A stretch of 64,000 nucleotides of DNA, from NCBI GenBank assembly GCA_963836905.1, contig CAWIKY010000003.1:186001-250000 (forward strand), given 5' to 3'. Origin of the DNA: CAWIKY01 sp963836905 (GTDB lineage: Bacteria > Pseudomonadota > Alphaproteobacteria > Caulobacterales > Hyphomonadaceae). The translations under genes were made by a program, and so were the position numbers. Below, one piece after another: positions 20,318-30,062 of the stretch. Within the stretch, counting starts at the first letter, position 1. Every line of letters starts with the position of its first letter. The notes beneath the pieces are model-generated. The model ran no database searches, had not been told where the DNA came from, and saw only the letters and a program-made list of their open reading frames with translations.

Positions 20318-21706
20318 TGACGGGGCGCAGTATCATACTGCGTCGGCCTGACAGGTCTTATGTCCGCCTGCACCACCCTCGGACCGGACCCGGTCGCGCC
20401 TGTCATGCCGCTACCCGAACGGTTCCAGACCGAAGTGCCGCCCATCACCGGCGAAGCCGTAACCGCCTGGTGGGAGGGGTTTCGAGGACGAAAGACTGAC
20501 CGGCCTGATAGATGCAGCGCTCGATGCAAATCTCGACGTGGCCGTCGCGGCGCAGGCCTTGCGGGAATCTGCGGGCGCTCGGCGTTGCGGCAAGGTCTGA
20601 CCTTTTCCCCACGCTCGACGGTTTCGTCGATACGCAGGTCTCAACCATTCTGAACGAAGGCGGCGATACCAGCACGCTTGCCAATGGGGGCTCTCGCTTT
20701 CTTCTTCGATCCGGATATTTACGGACGCTCTGAGAGACGCCTTGAGGCCGCAAACGCACTGATCGAGGCCTCCGCCTTCAGCCTCGCCGATATTCGCAGG
20801 GTCATCGCTTCACAGGTCGCGCTGCAATATATCGAGTATCAGCGTGCCAATGCGCGGCTGGAACTGCTCGAAACCACATTGGACTTGCAGCTCCGTACGC
20901 TGGAAATCGTTCAGGCGCGCTTCGATGCCGGGCTATCCGCCGAGCTGGACGTTGACCGTGCTGCCGCCGACCTCTTCACGACCCGCGCCCAGAAAGGTCC
21001 GCTGGTCGCCAGCCTTCGTGAATCCGAATACGCGCTTGCCGTGCTGACCGGATCGGTGCCGCAAAAACAGGCGCTGGCGGATATCGGCGCGGCCGCCATA
21101 CCGGGTTTCGTCAGCGGACCGCCCACCGGCATTCCTGCAGATCTTGTCCGTCGTCGCCCTGATGTGCGCGCTGCCGAGGCGGTGTTCCTTGCCCAGACGT
21201 CGCTGATCGGCGTCGAGATCGCGGACCTCTATCCGTCACTAACCTTGCCGGGCACGCTGCGCGCGAGCGTCGGTACCGGTTCGGGGTTCATGGACAGTCT
21301 GGTTGGCGTTCTCGGGGCGTCTCTCGATATTCCCATCTTCGACAAAGGCCGCCGCCGCGCCGAGATCGAGGCCCAGCGCGCCAGAACCGACGCTGCCTTG
21401 CTCCGCTGGCGGCTTGCTGTCCTCACGAGCCTTCAGGAAGTGGAAAACGCGCTGGTCGCTATCGAAGCGCAGACCGACCGCCGCAACGATCTCTTGCAAG
21501 CCGTCGAGTCCAGCCAGTCTGCTTATGAGCAACTCGATGCGCTTTATCGCGAAGGGCTTGCAGGCTTCATAGACGTGCTCGATGCGCAGCGTACCCTCAT
21601 AAGAAGCCGCCAGAGCTTCGTCGATTCCAGCGCAGACCTCGCTGCTGCCGTGACCCGTCTCTATACCGCGCTTGGCACCGGCGCGCAGGTGCCGGAACCG
21701 GCCTAG
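20314..21706 (+). CDS. TolC/NodT-type outer membrane efflux lipoprotein, frameshifted
   Basis: An outer membrane factor of about 460 residues. The ATG at 20314 begins the signal; the lipobox appears one frame over as LTGLMSAC followed by TTLGPDPVAPV. Early frame changes (about 20340, 20490, 20580, 20680) give way to an intact 342-residue body. The body holds both OEP repeats: FDPDIYGRSERRLEAANA and FDAGLSAELDVDRAA, then IPADLVRRRPDVRAAE and YREGLAGFIDVLDAQRTL. It forms the exit duct for the upstream pump and adaptor. Confidence 0.85.
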
Positions 21707-21773
21707 GCCCGGCAGGCACTGCATGCCTCTTTTCAAAGTGTCTTTCTTGCGCGATACAGCACGTCGATCCCGT

Positions 21774-21858
21774 GCCCCTGTGGCGGAATTGGTAGACGCG
21801 ACGGATTCAAAATCCGTTTTCTACGGAAGTGCCCGTTCGAGTCGGGCCAGGGGCACCA
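21774..21858 (+). tRNA. tRNA-Leu(CAA)
   Basis: An 85-nt class II tRNA. The acceptor stem is GCCCCTG paired with CAGGGGC. The anticodon arm is ACGGA-TTCAAAA-TCCGT with anticodon CAA. There is a long variable arm, a T-arm with GTTCGAGTC, and an encoded 3' CCA. Confidence 0.95.
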
Positions 21859-22070
21859 TCCCGCGCGGGTGGGTTTGCCAGATTACACACCACCGAAACT
21901 CCTCATCCTCAGGATCGCAGCGGATGAAACTTTCGTGAACTTTTACTTTCGCAAGCTGTCTTTCTGTAGAACGCAGTTCTAAATGAAGAGGAGCCGCATG
22001 TAACTTTAACGTGAAAGATTTTTGTATTGTATCTTGCCGCAACAACGTTTCGTAGGTTTCAATCTCACCC

Positions 22071-22895
22071 ATGATTATTGTGAATGATAACCCTGTCATG
22101 CTAATTCCAGGGGCGGCAGACGTCTATAATTCTCTTGAAGATGCCGCATTCCATCTAGAAGTTTACGACATTGGTGATCCACGTATTCATGTTTTTTCTT
22201 CAGATGGCATAGTGTATGAGCTAGAAAAAGACCGCGTAGACCCGAACAAGGTATGTTTCCAGGCGTCTGAATCCTTACGATTGAGCAGTGATCAAATTAG
22301 ATCATTCGCTTTGCAATTTCTGAGCAGGCGCGATTTCGCAACCGCTTCCGATCTGAAATCTCTGTCAGAGTTAAGTTTGGCAGACCTCTACGACCTGGCG
22401 TTTCGATCTCAAAGCTTCCAGCGCCAAAAGGAAGATCCGTTCGCCCGGTTAAAACGTTCGTTCAGCTTTGCCAAAGCCGAAACCGAACAAGAGTTTACGC
22501 CCAATGAGGTATTGTTACTAGAAGCGGTCATTCAGCAGTTCGAACCCGGGCATCGTCAGTCGGTCAGAAAGCAGCTTCTAAAATCTTTGGCCGTTCAGCG
22601 CAGCGCTTTCATAACCTATGTTTTCTTTCAGGATGACTTCACGCCGGATATCGCTCCCGACGGCGCTTTTAAAGAAGAGCTTTATCGGGTTCGCTTCGAA
22701 GCGGATGGTGCCCGCTCCTTCGCGAATGTTGTGTTTTTTGGTGGCAGGATTCACCGCATCGAAACGCGTCTCCGGAACAAGCATTTGAAGAAAATAAACC
22801 TCAAGGTTCTCGACGTAAAAAAGGGAAACCCGAAGCTCTCGCGTGCCTATGCCCTTTATCGTCTGAAACAGAAAAGATGCATTTGTCTTGACTAG
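22071..22895 (+). CDS. unrecognised protein in a lower-GC pocket after tRNA-Leu
   Basis: 274 residues, no signal peptide or membrane segment and no family that I recognise. It is mixed alpha/beta with a hydrophobic N-terminus (VMLIPGAADVYNSLEDAAF), a charged middle (LYDLAFRSQSFQRQKEDPFARLKRS), a helical part (LLEAVIQQFEPGHRQSVRKQL) and a basic end (RLRNKHLKKINLKVLDVKKGN). Base composition is noticeably more AT-rich than the efflux operon before it, and it lies just downstream of a tRNA, which suggests horizontal transfer. The start lacks a strong Shine-Dalgarno; the next candidate is M9. Confidence 0.55.
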   Translation: MIIVNDNPVMLIPGAADVYNSLEDAAFHLEVYDIGDPRIHVFSSDGIVYELEKDRVDPNKVCFQASESLRLSSDQIRSFALQFLSRRDFATASDLKSLSELSLADLYDLAFRSQSFQRQKEDPFARLKRSFSFAKAETEQEFTPNEVLLLEAVIQQFEPGHRQSVRKQLLKSLAVQRSAFITYVFFQDDFTPDIAPDGAFKEELYRVRFEADGARSFANVVFFGGRIHRIETRLRNKHLKKINLKVLDVKKGNPKLSRAYALYRLKQKRCICLD

Positions 22896-22978
22896 CGTCG
22901 TCCGCAGGCGGGATTGCACGTCCGCATTTGCATGGAATGGGCCTTCCCACGCCGTGCCGACGCTACGGGGAGATTGTT

Positions 22979-23482
22979 GTGACTGCCAATGAGACTTATC
23001 TACTCTTTATTCTTTCTAGAAATCAGGTTTATCCGATCTGTGACAGGACATTCAATTTCTACTCACACATGCCTCGATGTCGTAAGTCGAGTACCATCGG
23101 AAGCCTCATCGTTCACAGAGATAGCAAATCAAAGGCTGTCAGGACTATAAAGCGCAGACGAATTTATGGCGAAAATGCATTCGCTAAGATCGTCAGCTTG
23201 ATATACGGAACGTACGAAATCGAAACCGAGTTCTATCAACTGGGCAAGATTGAACTCTCCGGATTGAAGAACCTGTTATTGGCAACCCTGCCACCCAATC
23301 GACCGCCCGGCGATCAATACATCGAATGGTTCGTGGAAGACGTCGGCGAGTTCGCTGACGTGAGCGTTAAAGCTGAAGCTTTCGAACGCATCATCGAGGG
23401 CATTCATAGGGCCGAAACCCACGAGGCGGTTTTTGCAGCAATCAATATGCCACCTGTGGAGGATTGCCTCGACGGCCTTTAG
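22979..23482 (+). CDS. unrecognised protein
   Basis: From the GTG at 22979, preceded by GGGGAG, this gives 167 residues; a longer upstream ATG at 22928 is possible but adds unconserved-looking sequence. The N-terminal half is basic with two Cys (YPICDRTFNFYSHMPRC); the C-terminal half is acidic and helical (YIEWFVEDVGEFADVSVKAE). No family recognised. Same strand and composition as the gene before it, so it probably arrived with it. Confidence 0.45.
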   Translation: MTANETYLLFILSRNQVYPICDRTFNFYSHMPRCRKSSTIGSLIVHRDSKSKAVRTIKRRRIYGENAFAKIVSLIYGTYEIETEFYQLGKIELSGLKNLLLATLPPNRPPGDQYIEWFVEDVGEFADVSVKAEAFERIIEGIHRAETHEAVFAAINMPPVEDCLDGL

Positions 23483-23602
23483 CCGATCTTCACCTCAACC
23501 CTGTTATCAGGGCGAAAAGCTCACCGTCTCAACCAGAAAGCTGGCCTGAATGTCGAGACAGGACGCCTGTTAAAGCGGCGTCGGCTTACATCAAATACAG
23601 AC

Positions 23603-23845
23603 TTGGAAAAGAAGATGGAAAATAGGGAAAATGAAAAAGAAAAAATACTAAAATGGAAGGAAGACTTTCTAGAGTTCATTCCCTTCATGACTCCTATCGC
23701 TATCATCAACTTCATAATGCAGGGCGTTAATTTGGTTAATGCGCTCCTTATGGTTCTTGTAGTTGCTGTTATTTTTGTCTTCTATGAAGTTCTTTTGATA
23801 TGCTACCGTTTCATTGATCGACGGGTGAAACGGGCTCAGAAATAG
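23603..23845 (+). CDS. small two-helix membrane protein
   Basis: 80 residues from a TTG (an in-frame ATG follows at 23615). A highly charged Lys/Glu N-terminus (about residues 1-22) precedes two hydrophobic helices (about 28-42 and 48-68, the latter LLMVLVVAVIFVFYEVLLI) and a basic tail RRVKRAQK. It is very AT-rich, third in the unusual pocket. Function unknown. Confidence 0.5.
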   Translation: MEKKMENRENEKEKILKWKEDFLEFIPFMTPIAIINFIMQGVNLVNALLMVLVVAVIFVFYEVLLICYRFIDRRVKRAQK

Positions 23846-23857
23846 CCTGACGATCCC

Positions 23858-24472
23858 TCACACCCCAACGTCCAGCATCTTCTTGTAGGCCGCGCGCGCC
23901 TCGACCTTTTCCAGCCATGCTTTGGACGCCGGGCGCTCTTCCAATTGGCCCTGCATGTGGGCGCTGCGCACCTGAAAGCCCATCAGACAGTCGGCGGCCG
24001 AGAACTGGCCGCCTGCAAAATACGCATGCTTCAGAAGGTGGCTTTCGATCGTATCGAGCGCCTTCTTCTGTTCGGCCTCCATGTTGGCCGCCAATGGCGT
24101 GTCCAGCAGCCCGCCATTCATCAGATAAAAGCGGAAGAGACCCGGCAGGAAGACCGCGCCCTCTGCGGCATGGGTCCATTCCAGATAGCGCGGGAAATCG
24201 GCATGTTCGGGGCGCGGGTGCAGCGCATGCTCATGATCGTGCCTGGCCAGGAGATACTGGGCGATGGCTCCGGTTTCGGCAATCACGACGCCGTCATCGA
24301 CCAGCAGGGGTGACTTGCCCATAGGGTGGATGTCCAGCAATGCAGGCGGCGCGAGCCGTGTTTCGGGGTGGCGCGAATGACTGATGATCTCGTGCGGCAC
24401 ATCCATTTCGAGAAGCAGCCAGACGATACGCTGCGAGCGTGAAGCGTTCAGATGGTGAAGGGTAAGCGTCAT
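23858..24472 (-). CDS. glutathione S-transferase family protein
   Basis: 204 residues starting MTLTLHHLNASRSQRIVWLL, a typical GST N-terminal thioredoxin-fold start with the SRSQR activation region. LDIHPMGKSPLLVDDG and IAETGAIAQYL are the glutathione-binding strand and helix (E-T/S pair). The all-helical C-terminal domain has QFSAADCLMGF. Length is normal. The inner ATG at 24472 was chosen because the longer frame adds nothing conserved. Substrate unknown. Confidence 0.92.
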   Translation of the reverse strand: MTLTLHHLNASRSQRIVWLLLEMDVPHEIISHSRHPETRLAPPALLDIHPMGKSPLLVDDGVVIAETGAIAQYLLARHDHEHALHPRPEHADFPRYLEWTHAAEGAVFLPGLFRFYLMNGGLLDTPLAANMEAEQKKALDTIESHLLKHAYFAGGQFSAADCLMGFQVRSAHMQGQLEERPASKAWLEKVEARAAYKKMLDVGV

Positions 24473-24535
24473 GAGGGCAGGTCCTGTTGCGGGGCAATTG
24501 CCTACCCTAGCAGACGCTGCGCTTTTCAACAGGCC

Positions 24536-25009
24536 CTAACCGGCGAGACGCTCAAGGTCGGGCGGAACATCGACCAGAATATCCAGAACCGTTCCCAGCT
24601 TCTTGAAGGCCTCGATCTGGACCTGCAACTGGCTGGCTTCGATGGCTGCCGTAAGTGTGGCGACCTGTCCCGTCACCATCACGATCTGCGTGGTCAGGAA
24701 AAGAATGCGGGAGGTGGTGTTCAGCGCGCGTTCCGTTACGCGGATCGTCGTATCGCCAACCGTGTAGACACCTTCGCCCACCTTGTAGACGCCCTTGCCC
24801 GCGAGCCAGACACCCTGCCCTGCCAGTTTACCGGCTCCGTAGGTCGTCTTCGCACCAAACTCGGCCGTCTTGTAGGTGGCCACAACCGGGAAAGCCGCGA
24901 CTTTGCCGACAGTTTTCGCCGCTGTGCACGACGGCAAGAGGAGGCAGGCGAGCAAAGCCGTCACTGCAAGGCGGCGCGTAGCTTGCCTGTGCGGTTTTTC
25001 GTCCGGCAT
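24536..25009 (-). CDS. lipoprotein of unknown function
   Basis: 157 residues with a lipoprotein signal (LLACLLLPSC, Cys about 28). The mature part has an unusual run of glycine/tyrosine-rich short repeats of type GKGVY / GEGVYTVG (about residues 55-85). A hydrophobic helix follows (LFLTTQIVMVTGQVATLTAA), then an acidic end. The glycine-zipper-like segment suggests membrane association. No named family. Confidence 0.6.
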   Translation of the reverse strand: MPDEKPHRQATRRLAVTALLACLLLPSCTAAKTVGKVAAFPVVATYKTAEFGAKTTYGAGKLAGQGVWLAGKGVYKVGEGVYTVGDTTIRVTERALNTTSRILFLTTQIVMVTGQVATLTAAIEASQLQVQIEAFKKLGTVLDILVDVPPDLERLAG

Positions 25010-25101
25010 GTTCCGTCCCCCCGTCTATCAATCCTGACGGTCGCCCCCCAAGGCGAGATCAGCTCTCCTACCCCGCCCCCGGGGAACCTTTCGTTGAACG
25101 G

Positions 25102-26217
25102 TCAGGCCGCGTCGCGAACCTTCCAGAAGCGGACGGCGCGCTGCGCGGCTTCCATCGGCACGTCACGATAGATGGCGCCGAACTTCTCGATCTGGCTCAG
25201 ACCGTTCGCCGTGCCATCCATCATGGCGGCGACCGTGGCAAACGATGACAGATCTGCACCGACCGATTTCATCAACATGGCCAGTGCGTCTGTATCGTTC
25301 CGCTTGTAGACGCCGTTCGCCACCGGATAGGTGACGCCTGTCAGCGCAGCGAGGGCCGCGGAAAAGGCCGGCACGTCATTTCCCTGCAGGAATCTGATCA
25401 AACGGTTGGCATTGAGCTTGTTGTTGCGCTGCAGGTTGGAGACGAGCGCTTCGGCTTCCAGACGGGCGTCATCTTCGGGCGACGGGCCCTGCGACCTCGC
25501 CTTGCGGAATTTTTCCTGCATGTGACGGCGGCTGGCTTCGAGGGCCGCTTCCAGATCCTCGGACGAGGCACTCGACAGCCGCTGCATGACTTCTGCCCGC
25601 AATTCCTTGCGTACGCGGGTACACATGTCATTGAGCAGATCGAGCGGAATGTTTCTGTTACGGATCAGCGGTGCCTGGAGCATACCGCTCTTTTCCGCAC
25701 GTACCGCAACCTTCTCGAACGTCTCGCGATTGATTTCGGCGGTTTCATTCTTGAGAAGCGATGCCACCACCCCGTCATTGCCGTGATCGACCAGCGCGCT
25801 CGAAACCGCCTCGGCAAGGCCATTGCGACGGGTCACCGCCAGCATATGCTCCTGCGATGCGTTTTCGATGATGCCGACCAGGTCTTCGCTTGTCAGATGT
25901 GCGGAGCGTTCCAGAACCGGCTTGGCAACATCTATGTGATCCTTGGCAAGGCGTTTTGCTGTCAACGTCACAGGCGCTTCACTGTCGGCGATCCTTGCCG
26001 ACAATTCAGCGCGAACCTGCACATCCATATCCTTGGCAACAGCTGCGACGACATCGTCGAACAGCCTGCATTCAACGTCACTTCGCGTCGGTTCGGAGAG
26101 GAAGACGTCCGTCACAGACCGCAAAAGGTCGCGGCGCTTCTCGCTGGATGGCTCATTAGCGAGTTCGAGCAAACGGGAAAAGGCTGACGAAGTCGACTGT
26201 GCGGGCATCTGGCGCAT
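25102..26217 (-). CDS. DUF2336 domain protein
   Basis: 371 residues, soluble and almost entirely helical, with repeated HEAT-like helices (DVFLSEPTRSDVECRLFDDV; ALVDHGNDGVVASLLKNE; NRNIPLDLLNDM). This arrangement, including HTSEDLVGII-type and VVASLLKNETAEI-type segments, is that of DUF2336 proteins, common in Alphaproteobacteria and of unknown function. The N-terminus MRQMPAQSTSS could also begin at M4. Single gene with its own upstream gap. Confidence 0.8.
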   Translation of the reverse strand: MRQMPAQSTSSAFSRLLELANEPSSEKRRDLLRSVTDVFLSEPTRSDVECRLFDDVVAAVAKDMDVQVRAELSARIADSEAPVTLTAKRLAKDHIDVAKPVLERSAHLTSEDLVGIIENASQEHMLAVTRRNGLAEAVSSALVDHGNDGVVASLLKNETAEINRETFEKVAVRAEKSGMLQAPLIRNRNIPLDLLNDMCTRVRKELRAEVMQRLSSASSEDLEAALEASRRHMQEKFRKARSQGPSPEDDARLEAEALVSNLQRNNKLNANRLIRFLQGNDVPAFSAALAALTGVTYPVANGVYKRNDTDALAMLMKSVGADLSSFATVAAMMDGTANGLSQIEKFGAIYRDVPMEAAQRAVRFWKVRDAA

Positions 26218-26315
26218 CCATTGAATTTCAATGTCACCCGTTTAGCGAACAAGGTTTAAGAAAAGGCTTGAAAATGGTCACAGATTAAAAAGTTCACGCG
26301 TCCGGCGAGGTCAGC

Positions 26316-28145
26316 CTACCGTTTGTCTTCAAGTTCAAGCCATTCGGTCTCCAGCGCTTCCAACTCGCTTTTCAGATTCGCCAGCTCATTGCTTTTGCTC
26401 CGAAATCCGTCCGGATCGCGCATGAAGAAGTCCGACACGGCAAGCTCGCTCTCCAGCTTCGCAATCCGCTTTTGCAATTGCGGCATCTGTTTTTCCGCTT
26501 CCTTCAGCCTGTGCGTTTCCTTGAACGTCAGGCCCGTACGTTGAGCCGGTTTATCCCCACGAGGCGGCGCGGCAGAAGCTGGTTGACCCTTCTGCCGGGA
26601 CGCAGGCTTCTTCTCTCCTCGCAACTGCGCAAGTTGCGTGACGGAGTCCGCGTATCCGCCGGGTGTTTCAATCCATTTGCCGTTCCCCAGGGGTGACAGG
26701 CAGGATGTGGCGACCGCATCGAGAAATGCCCTGTCATGGCTGATGAGAAGCAGCGTGCCCTCATACTCGCTCAGCATTTCTTCCAGCAGTTCCAGCGTTT
26801 CCATGTCCAGATCGTTGGTCGGCTCGTCCAGAACCAGAAGGTTTGACGTTTTTGCGAGTGCGACAGCCAGAAGCAGTCGGTTACGCTCTCCGCCCGACAG
26901 GGCAGCGACGGGCTGGCGCAATTGTTCCGGCTTGAAAAGAAAGTCCTGGGCGTATGACGCAACATGGCGCGGCGTACCGCGGACGGTGATCTGGTCGCCG
27001 CCGGTTGGGGCCAGCGTCTGCCAGACCGTGTCATTCGGGTCCAGTCTGTCGCGGTTCTGATCCAGATAGGCGATCTGCAGATTCGTACCGTGCTTGACCG
27101 AGCCGGAATCTGCTTCGATTTCCTGCAGAAGAAGCTTCACCATGGTGGATTTGCCAGCACCATTGGGGCCGGCTATGCCGACCCTGTCACCGCGCTGGAT
27201 GCGGATCGAGAAGTCTTCGACGAGCGTGAGCGACTTTTCGTCTGACACATAGGACTTGGAAATACCGCGTGCCTCGATCACCCGCTTGCCCGAGGCATCG
27301 GCGGTCTCCAGCGTCATGTCGGTCGTTGCGCGTGCGTCGGCGAGCCCGGACTTTCGCATGACGCGTTCGGCACGCATCTCGTGAACCTTGCGCAGCCGAC
27401 CCTGATTGCGTCGCCGACGACCCGTTACGCCCCGGGCCAGCCAGCGGTGCTCGGCCTTCAGTTGCGTATTGAGCCTGTCGAGCGCCTTTTCGTCTTCCGC
27501 CTCGACCGTGGCGGCCCAGTCGTCGAAGCCCGCATACCCTTTGTCATAGCGGCGCACATCACCCTGCCGCAGCCAGTAACAGGATGTGGAAACCGTCTCC
27601 AGAAAGCGTCTGTCGTGGCTAACGATCAACAGGGCACCGCTATAGGACGACAACCGGCCTTCCAGCGCTTCGATGGCAGGAATGTCCAGATGGTTCGTCG
27701 GCTCGTCCAGCAGCAGGATGTCGGGTTCAGCGGCGAACGCCCGCGCAAGGGCTGCGCGCCGTTTCTGTCCACCGGATAGGGTGGCAGGGTCCGAGAGCGG
27801 GTCAAGCTCCAGCGCCATCAGTTCGGCCTCGGCTATGTGGCGATCATCGGCAGATACCGCTGGCAGATCACCGACTGCATAGTCGATCAATGTGTCATGA
27901 CCGGAGAGATCAGGTTCCTGGGACAGATAAACCGCACGCGTACCAGGCTGTTTCCAGACGGATCCGCCATCCGGCTCGATACGCCCGGCGATCACTTTCA
28001 TGAGGGTCGATTTGCCCGCCCCGTTCCGGCCAACCAGCACGGCGCGTTCGCGCGCTGCCAGACTAAGCGTGACACCTGTAAAGACGGGTGTTCCACCAAA
28101 GGTGAGCTGCAGATTATTGAGCGAAAGAACGGGAGGTTGGGCCAT
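26316..28145 (-). CDS. uup: ABC-F family ATPase, Uup-like
   Basis: 609 residues with two ABC domains and no membrane segments. Domain 1 has Walker A GRNGAGKST, signature LSGGQKRRAALARAF and Walker B ILLLDEPTNHLD. Domain 2 has GPNGAGKST, LSGGERNRLLLAVAL and LLVLDEPTNDLD. A linker lies between, and a C-terminal coiled coil (KETHRLKEAEKQMPQLQKR and on) is typical of Uup. ABC-F proteins act on the ribosome or, for Uup, on branched DNA and stalled translation. Confidence 0.92.
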   Translation of the reverse strand: MAQPPVLSLNNLQLTFGGTPVFTGVTLSLAARERAVLVGRNGAGKSTLMKVIAGRIEPDGGSVWKQPGTRAVYLSQEPDLSGHDTLIDYAVGDLPAVSADDRHIAEAELMALELDPLSDPATLSGGQKRRAALARAFAAEPDILLLDEPTNHLDIPAIEALEGRLSSYSGALLIVSHDRRFLETVSTSCYWLRQGDVRRYDKGYAGFDDWAATVEAEDEKALDRLNTQLKAEHRWLARGVTGRRRRNQGRLRKVHEMRAERVMRKSGLADARATTDMTLETADASGKRVIEARGISKSYVSDEKSLTLVEDFSIRIQRGDRVGIAGPNGAGKSTMVKLLLQEIEADSGSVKHGTNLQIAYLDQNRDRLDPNDTVWQTLAPTGGDQITVRGTPRHVASYAQDFLFKPEQLRQPVAALSGGERNRLLLAVALAKTSNLLVLDEPTNDLDMETLELLEEMLSEYEGTLLLISHDRAFLDAVATSCLSPLGNGKWIETPGGYADSVTQLAQLRGEKKPASRQKGQPASAAPPRGDKPAQRTGLTFKETHRLKEAEKQMPQLQKRIAKLESELAVSDFFMRDPDGFRSKSNELANLKSELEALETEWLELEDKR

Positions 28146-28174
28146 GCCCGTTCATGTAGGCGAGGTCGCCGGTT

Positions 28175-28705
28175 TCACATAGGGTCTTCGAAGCGTTGTC
28201 GTTCGGTTCGCACTGCACCGGCTTCCTGAGCAATCTGCGAGAGCGTATCAGAGATAGATTTTTCGACGTCTTCGATACCGGAAATCCCGTAGGCATTGGC
28301 AAGCGCGCGAATATCCGGATGGGTCAGAACAACCTCTCCGGAGGGCGTTTCACGGACCAGAATTTTCAGGGGCAGTTCGAGGCCGAAAGCCGGTTCCGCC
28401 TGCATGAATGGCGTTCCGCTTTTCGGATTGCCGAAAATATAAAGCTTGGCAGGCGCAAGTGAGAGGCCGGTCTGCCGGGCACCCTCCCCGTGATCGACGA
28501 CCGCGAAGAGCTTCAGGTCCCGCGATGCAATTGCGGCCCGGACGCGTCGATCAGTGGTCGCGAAGTCCTGGGAGGATATATAGACCGTCTGCATCGCCGG
28601 ACGGGTCGTCGTCATGTCGACGGCGCTCGACTGGGAAAGTGCAACTGGTGCAGCGAACGCCATCAAACAGGTTGTCGCCGCCGCGATACAAACGGATTTC
28701 ATCAT
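28175..28705 (-). CDS. secreted DUF302 domain protein
   Basis: 176 residues from the MMKSVC start, with a signal peptide ending VALSQS. The body, ATTDRRVRAAIASRDLKLFAV followed by HGEGARQTGLSLAPAKLYIF, GNPKSGTPFMQ, GLELPLKILV and HPDIRALANAYGI, is a complete DUF302 domain. The family fold is known but its function is not well defined. It is preceded on the same strand by an unknown gene after a 76-bp gap. Confidence 0.85.
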   Translation of the reverse strand: MMKSVCIAAATTCLMAFAAPVALSQSSAVDMTTTRPAMQTVYISSQDFATTDRRVRAAIASRDLKLFAVVDHGEGARQTGLSLAPAKLYIFGNPKSGTPFMQAEPAFGLELPLKILVRETPSGEVVLTHPDIRALANAYGISGIEDVEKSISDTLSQIAQEAGAVRTERQRFEDPM

Positions 28706-28781
28706 GTCTGGTGTCCTTGCTGCCTGTCTGTAGAATGACATGGCAGGGCAAAGGTTCAAACCTTGCTGACCCGTCGGTCGC

Positions 28782-29162
28782 CTAAGCTGCGCGGACCCAG
28801 AGCGGTTCGAGGGACGCATGCGACCCTGAATTATCCGACCGGGTCCGGATCTCGACCAGACAGGGTTCGGGTACAAAATGCAGGTTCAGCACAACTTTGT
28901 CCGGGTTGTGCTCGCCCGCGGCACGCAGAAAAAGCGCCGTATTGGCGAAGGTCTTGACCGCAAGCAGGGCCGCGCAATCGGCGCACGTATCCTCGTCGAA
29001 GCCTTCCTGATCACTGTCTACAAGCACGGCGCGGGCGTAATCCAGCGCTTCGCGCGCCAGTAGCTCGTCCGGGTGTCCGCAGCCCATCTCCTGCCAGTTT
29101 GCCTTCAATCTTTCGTGCGGATCGCCGATCTCGATTACGCGATCATTGAATAGAAACAGCAT
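28782..29162 (-). CDS. unrecognised small protein
   Basis: 126 residues from MLFLFNDRVIEIGDPHERL. The upstream in-frame ATG adds arginine-rich sequence without support. It has a helical, Cys-containing centre (FDEDTCADCAALLAVKTFANTALFL) with a CxxC and a strand-rich end (VVLNLHFVPEPCLVEI). The CADC could bind metal, but this is only a possibility. No family recognised; probably a clade-specific conserved gene. Confidence 0.6.
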   Translation of the reverse strand: MLFLFNDRVIEIGDPHERLKANWQEMGCGHPDELLAREALDYARAVLVDSDQEGFDEDTCADCAALLAVKTFANTALFLRAAGEHNPDKVVLNLHFVPEPCLVEIRTRSDNSGSHASLEPLWVRAA

Positions 29163-29291
29163 CGGACGAACTCCCTGACATCGAGAGCGCAATGTACGGG
29201 ACGGCATTTAACAGCAGCGCCAAGACCGGCACCAAAACTGACCGCCGCGCGTCAACTTGTCGTCAAGGCTGGTAAACGAAGCCGGGCGGTA

Positions 29292-29654
29292 TTAGCCCGA
29301 ACCGGTTAGCCGAACGGGTTCAGTCAGGAAACTCCGGCCCTCCCGGTCTTCTATTTCGATAACCCAGAGGTCCTCGTCATAGCTGCGTCGTCTGGCAATG
29401 GCCGCGTCTATGTCAGCTTCCGCAAACGCAGGCTCGAGCGCCTCAAGTCCTGCAAGCGGCGCAAACATCCGCGTCCCGTCCGGCGAAGCGTACGGCGCAA
29501 ACGCAACCGCGAGCCCGTTCAGGGCAGACACCTTCACAATGACATCGCCCCGTTCAGCATCTCCCTTGCCGGTCACGAAAGCCGAAGCACCGGCAAGATC
29601 GGCCCGCCGGATCAGCGCATCAAGCCAAAGCCTGGTTGGAAGGCGTGCTGTCAT
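29292..29654 (-). CDS. DUF1491 family protein
   Basis: 120 residues starting MTARLPTRLWLDALIRRA, followed by GASAFVTGKGDAERGDVIVKV, the typical DUF1491 opening, and ending in YDEDLWVIEIEDREGRSFL. The family is a small alphaproteobacterial protein of unknown function. Start chosen by family length. Confidence 0.85.
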   Translation of the reverse strand: MTARLPTRLWLDALIRRADLAGASAFVTGKGDAERGDVIVKVSALNGLAVAFAPYASPDGTRMFAPLAGLEALEPAFAEADIDAAIARRRSYDEDLWVIEIEDREGRSFLTEPVRLTGSG

Positions 29655-29731
29655 TGTCTTTCCCCTACCGCATCCGCCTTCTGGCCGCTGCCTTGCGTGT
29701 TCCTGATGAAGTCTAGTCAGGATAACCCGAT

Positions 29732-29965
29732 ATGACACAGATTCTGTTGCAGGCCGCCGCACAGGTCTTGAACGTAACCGCACCCGCTTTGCGCGGTCGA
29801 ACCCTGATTGCCGAAGATCCGGCGATCGCATCCTTTGTTCAGACAGGCTTTGGCGCAGACATCTGGATTGGTCTGGCCGGGCTCGCGGTGCTCGCAATCA
29901 CCGGCGTTGTGGCCGTCATGCGCGAGGTTCGTATCGAAACCGAAACCGGTAAAGAGGACTGGTAG
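29732..29965 (+). CDS. small single-pass membrane protein
   Basis: 77 residues, with an amphipathic N-terminal part, one membrane helix (IWIGLAGLAVLAITGVVAVM, about residues 44-63) and a charged tail (REVRIETETGKEDW). It is divergent from the DUF1491 gene. No family recognised; the Shine-Dalgarno is weak. Confidence 0.45.
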   Translation: MTQILLQAAAQVLNVTAPALRGRTLIAEDPAIASFVQTGFGADIWIGLAGLAVLAITGVVAVMREVRIETETGKEDW

Positions 29966-30062
29966 GACGGTTGCCAACATCCGGGCGCGTCTGCAATTCA
30001 ACCCGAATTCCGGACAAGTGATGCAGCTTCGTTAAGCGTGCGGCAAGCCGGGCAGTTTATGT

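Noticed and set aside
21821..22099. Minus-strand frame running into the tRNA-Leu gene (MGEIETYETLLRQ...)
   Set aside because: The part outside the tRNA looks protein-like, but the frame reads through the antisense of the tRNA to its end, so it cannot be an intact gene; a truncated remnant is possible.
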